A stretch of DNA of 5,636 nt from Sedimentisphaerales bacterium (GTDB taxonomy: Bacteria > Planctomycetota > Phycisphaerae > Sedimentisphaerales > Anaerobacaceae), in contig JAFGTU010000186.1 in assembly GCA_016933985.1 (NCBI GenBank), positions 1 to 5,636 of the forward strand, given 5' to 3'. Below, in pieces: positions 5,100 through 5,636 of the stretch. Position 1 is the stretch's first letter, and the number at the start of each line of letters is the position of its first letter. The position numbers and the translations under genes were made by a program. Below the pieces are notes generated by a model. The model was not told where the DNA came from, did not search any database, and worked only from the letters and a program-made list of their open reading frames with translations.

Positions 5100-5636
5100 A
5101 TGGGATTTGAACTGGATATCTTCAGAAGGGCCGGCGAGGACGAGCTTGCGGCGGATTATGTTGAGTGGCTTATTGACGAGCAGTCAGCGAATATCCAGCG
5201 GCATTTCGGCAGGCTCTGGGAGTACTACGCCAACCCGATGGTCGAGGCGGCCGGGCCGGGGGCCTGCGAGAGAAAGGTTAGCGAATCCGGACGGTGCTAT
5301 GTCCAGGCCCAGGAGTATGGGCTGCCTGCGAGGATAACAGGGCTGCTGCACTTAGCGAACGCGGGGGTGCTGGGCGGCAGGCCTGTCAAGGACATTCAAC
5401 GAAAAGAAGTTGTTATCGAAAACGATATTGCGTGGCGAATAAATGCGGCGGTCGATTTTCTGTTCGGCAAGCCGATAAGTATTGTGTCAAGATCGCCAGA
5501 TAGGCCAACAAGTGAAAAAATTGAGCAGGTCATAAAGGCGCTGTTCGCGGCCAACGGCGGGATAAGCTTCTTTCAGGATATGGCGGTGCTCGGAAGCGTC
5601 TATGGCTTTGTCGATTGTTTCGTCAGGCCTGGCGAC
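5100..5636 (+). CDS. Probable phage portal protein (SPP1 gp6-like), 3'-partial
   Basis: The frame is open from the ATG at 5100 to the window edge, giving 179 residues with no stop; an in-frame TGA lies at 5070. The layout matches the N-terminal part of SPP1-type portal proteins. It begins with a helical DYVEWLIDEQSANIQRHFGRLWEYYANP segment (residues 19-46), where this family has a helix ending in a YY. Next comes VVIENDIAWRINAAVDFLFGKPI (104-126), matching the conserved 'N.ia..i.d..v.yl.GkP' block. Then an IEQVIKALFAANGG helix (141-154) leads to a DMAVLGSVYGFVDCFVRPG segment (160-178), where portals have 'a.i.G.a...v'. In phages the portal dodecamer forms the DNA entry and exit channel at a capsid vertex and docks the terminase. 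No terminase lies directly upstream; the preceding 420 bp are non-coding and the next gene is a divergent glycosidase. The remaining half or more of the protein is outside the window, so completeness cannot be judged. Assignment rests on motif memory, not a search. Confidence 0.65.
   Translation, partial: MGFELDIFRRAGEDELAADYVEWLIDEQSANIQRHFGRLWEYYANPMVEAAGPGACERKVSESGRCYVQAQEYGLPARITGLLHLANAGVLGGRPVKDIQRKEVVIENDIAWRINAAVDFLFGKPISIVSRSPDRPTSEKIEQVIKALFAANGGISFFQDMAVLGSVYGFVDCFVRPGD

Noticed and set aside
5107..5503. Two overlapping plus-strand open frames (5107-5337 and 5294-5503)
   Set aside because: Both are out of frame with the uninterrupted frame from 5100, which has a Shine-Dalgarno sequence and portal-like motifs.
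1..5636. tRNA, rRNA, CRISPR array or complete insertion sequence
   Set aside because: No cloverleaf, regularly spaced identical repeats or transposase was seen on either strand. The GGTTCG near 5024 lacks the other tRNA arms.

Overview
The window looks like chromosomal DNA of a Planctomycetota bacterium, most likely a Phycisphaerae or Sedimentisphaerales-type lineage. This placement is an inference. It rests on a PEP-CTERM surface protein, a secreted SBBP-type beta-propeller beside a secreted clan GH-A glycosidase, GC-rich coding DNA, and a palindromic intergenic repeat. No rRNA or universal marker is present to confirm it.

Left part, plus strand. Positions 1-537 hold the 3' part of a PEP-CTERM surface protein, with its reading frame open to the left edge. 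A GC-rich hairpin and then a textbook intrinsic terminator (634-663) follow. A PfkB/ribokinase-like sugar kinase comes next (832-1818), with two non-canonical signature motifs. A hairpin at 1847-1877 separates it from the convergent genes.

Middle part, minus strand. Two exported proteins form a probable operon read from 4588 down to 1880. The first is a clan GH-A glycoside hydrolase with both catalytic glutamates visible. The second, 48 bp downstream, is an SBBP-like beta-propeller protein. A near-consensus sigma-70 promoter (TTGACA, 17-bp spacer, GATAAT) lies at 4653-4681. Together with the Shine-Dalgarno sequence it places the glycosidase start at 4588. The pair probably acts in extracellular glycan binding and degradation; the kinase could phosphorylate a released sugar, but no shared regulation is visible.

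Right part, plus strand. About 420 bp without a gene hold a ~79-bp inverted-repeat (MITE/REP-like) element and three copies of an AAATCG(T)GAA-type box, two of them inside a longer ~31-bp imperfect direct repeat. A gene then starts at 5100 with a good Shine-Dalgarno sequence and runs off the window. Its 179 visible residues resemble the N-terminal part of an SPP1-type phage portal protein. This is the most notable feature: it suggests the edge of a prophage, a gene-transfer-agent-like or a domesticated virion module, with no terminase gene directly in front of it.
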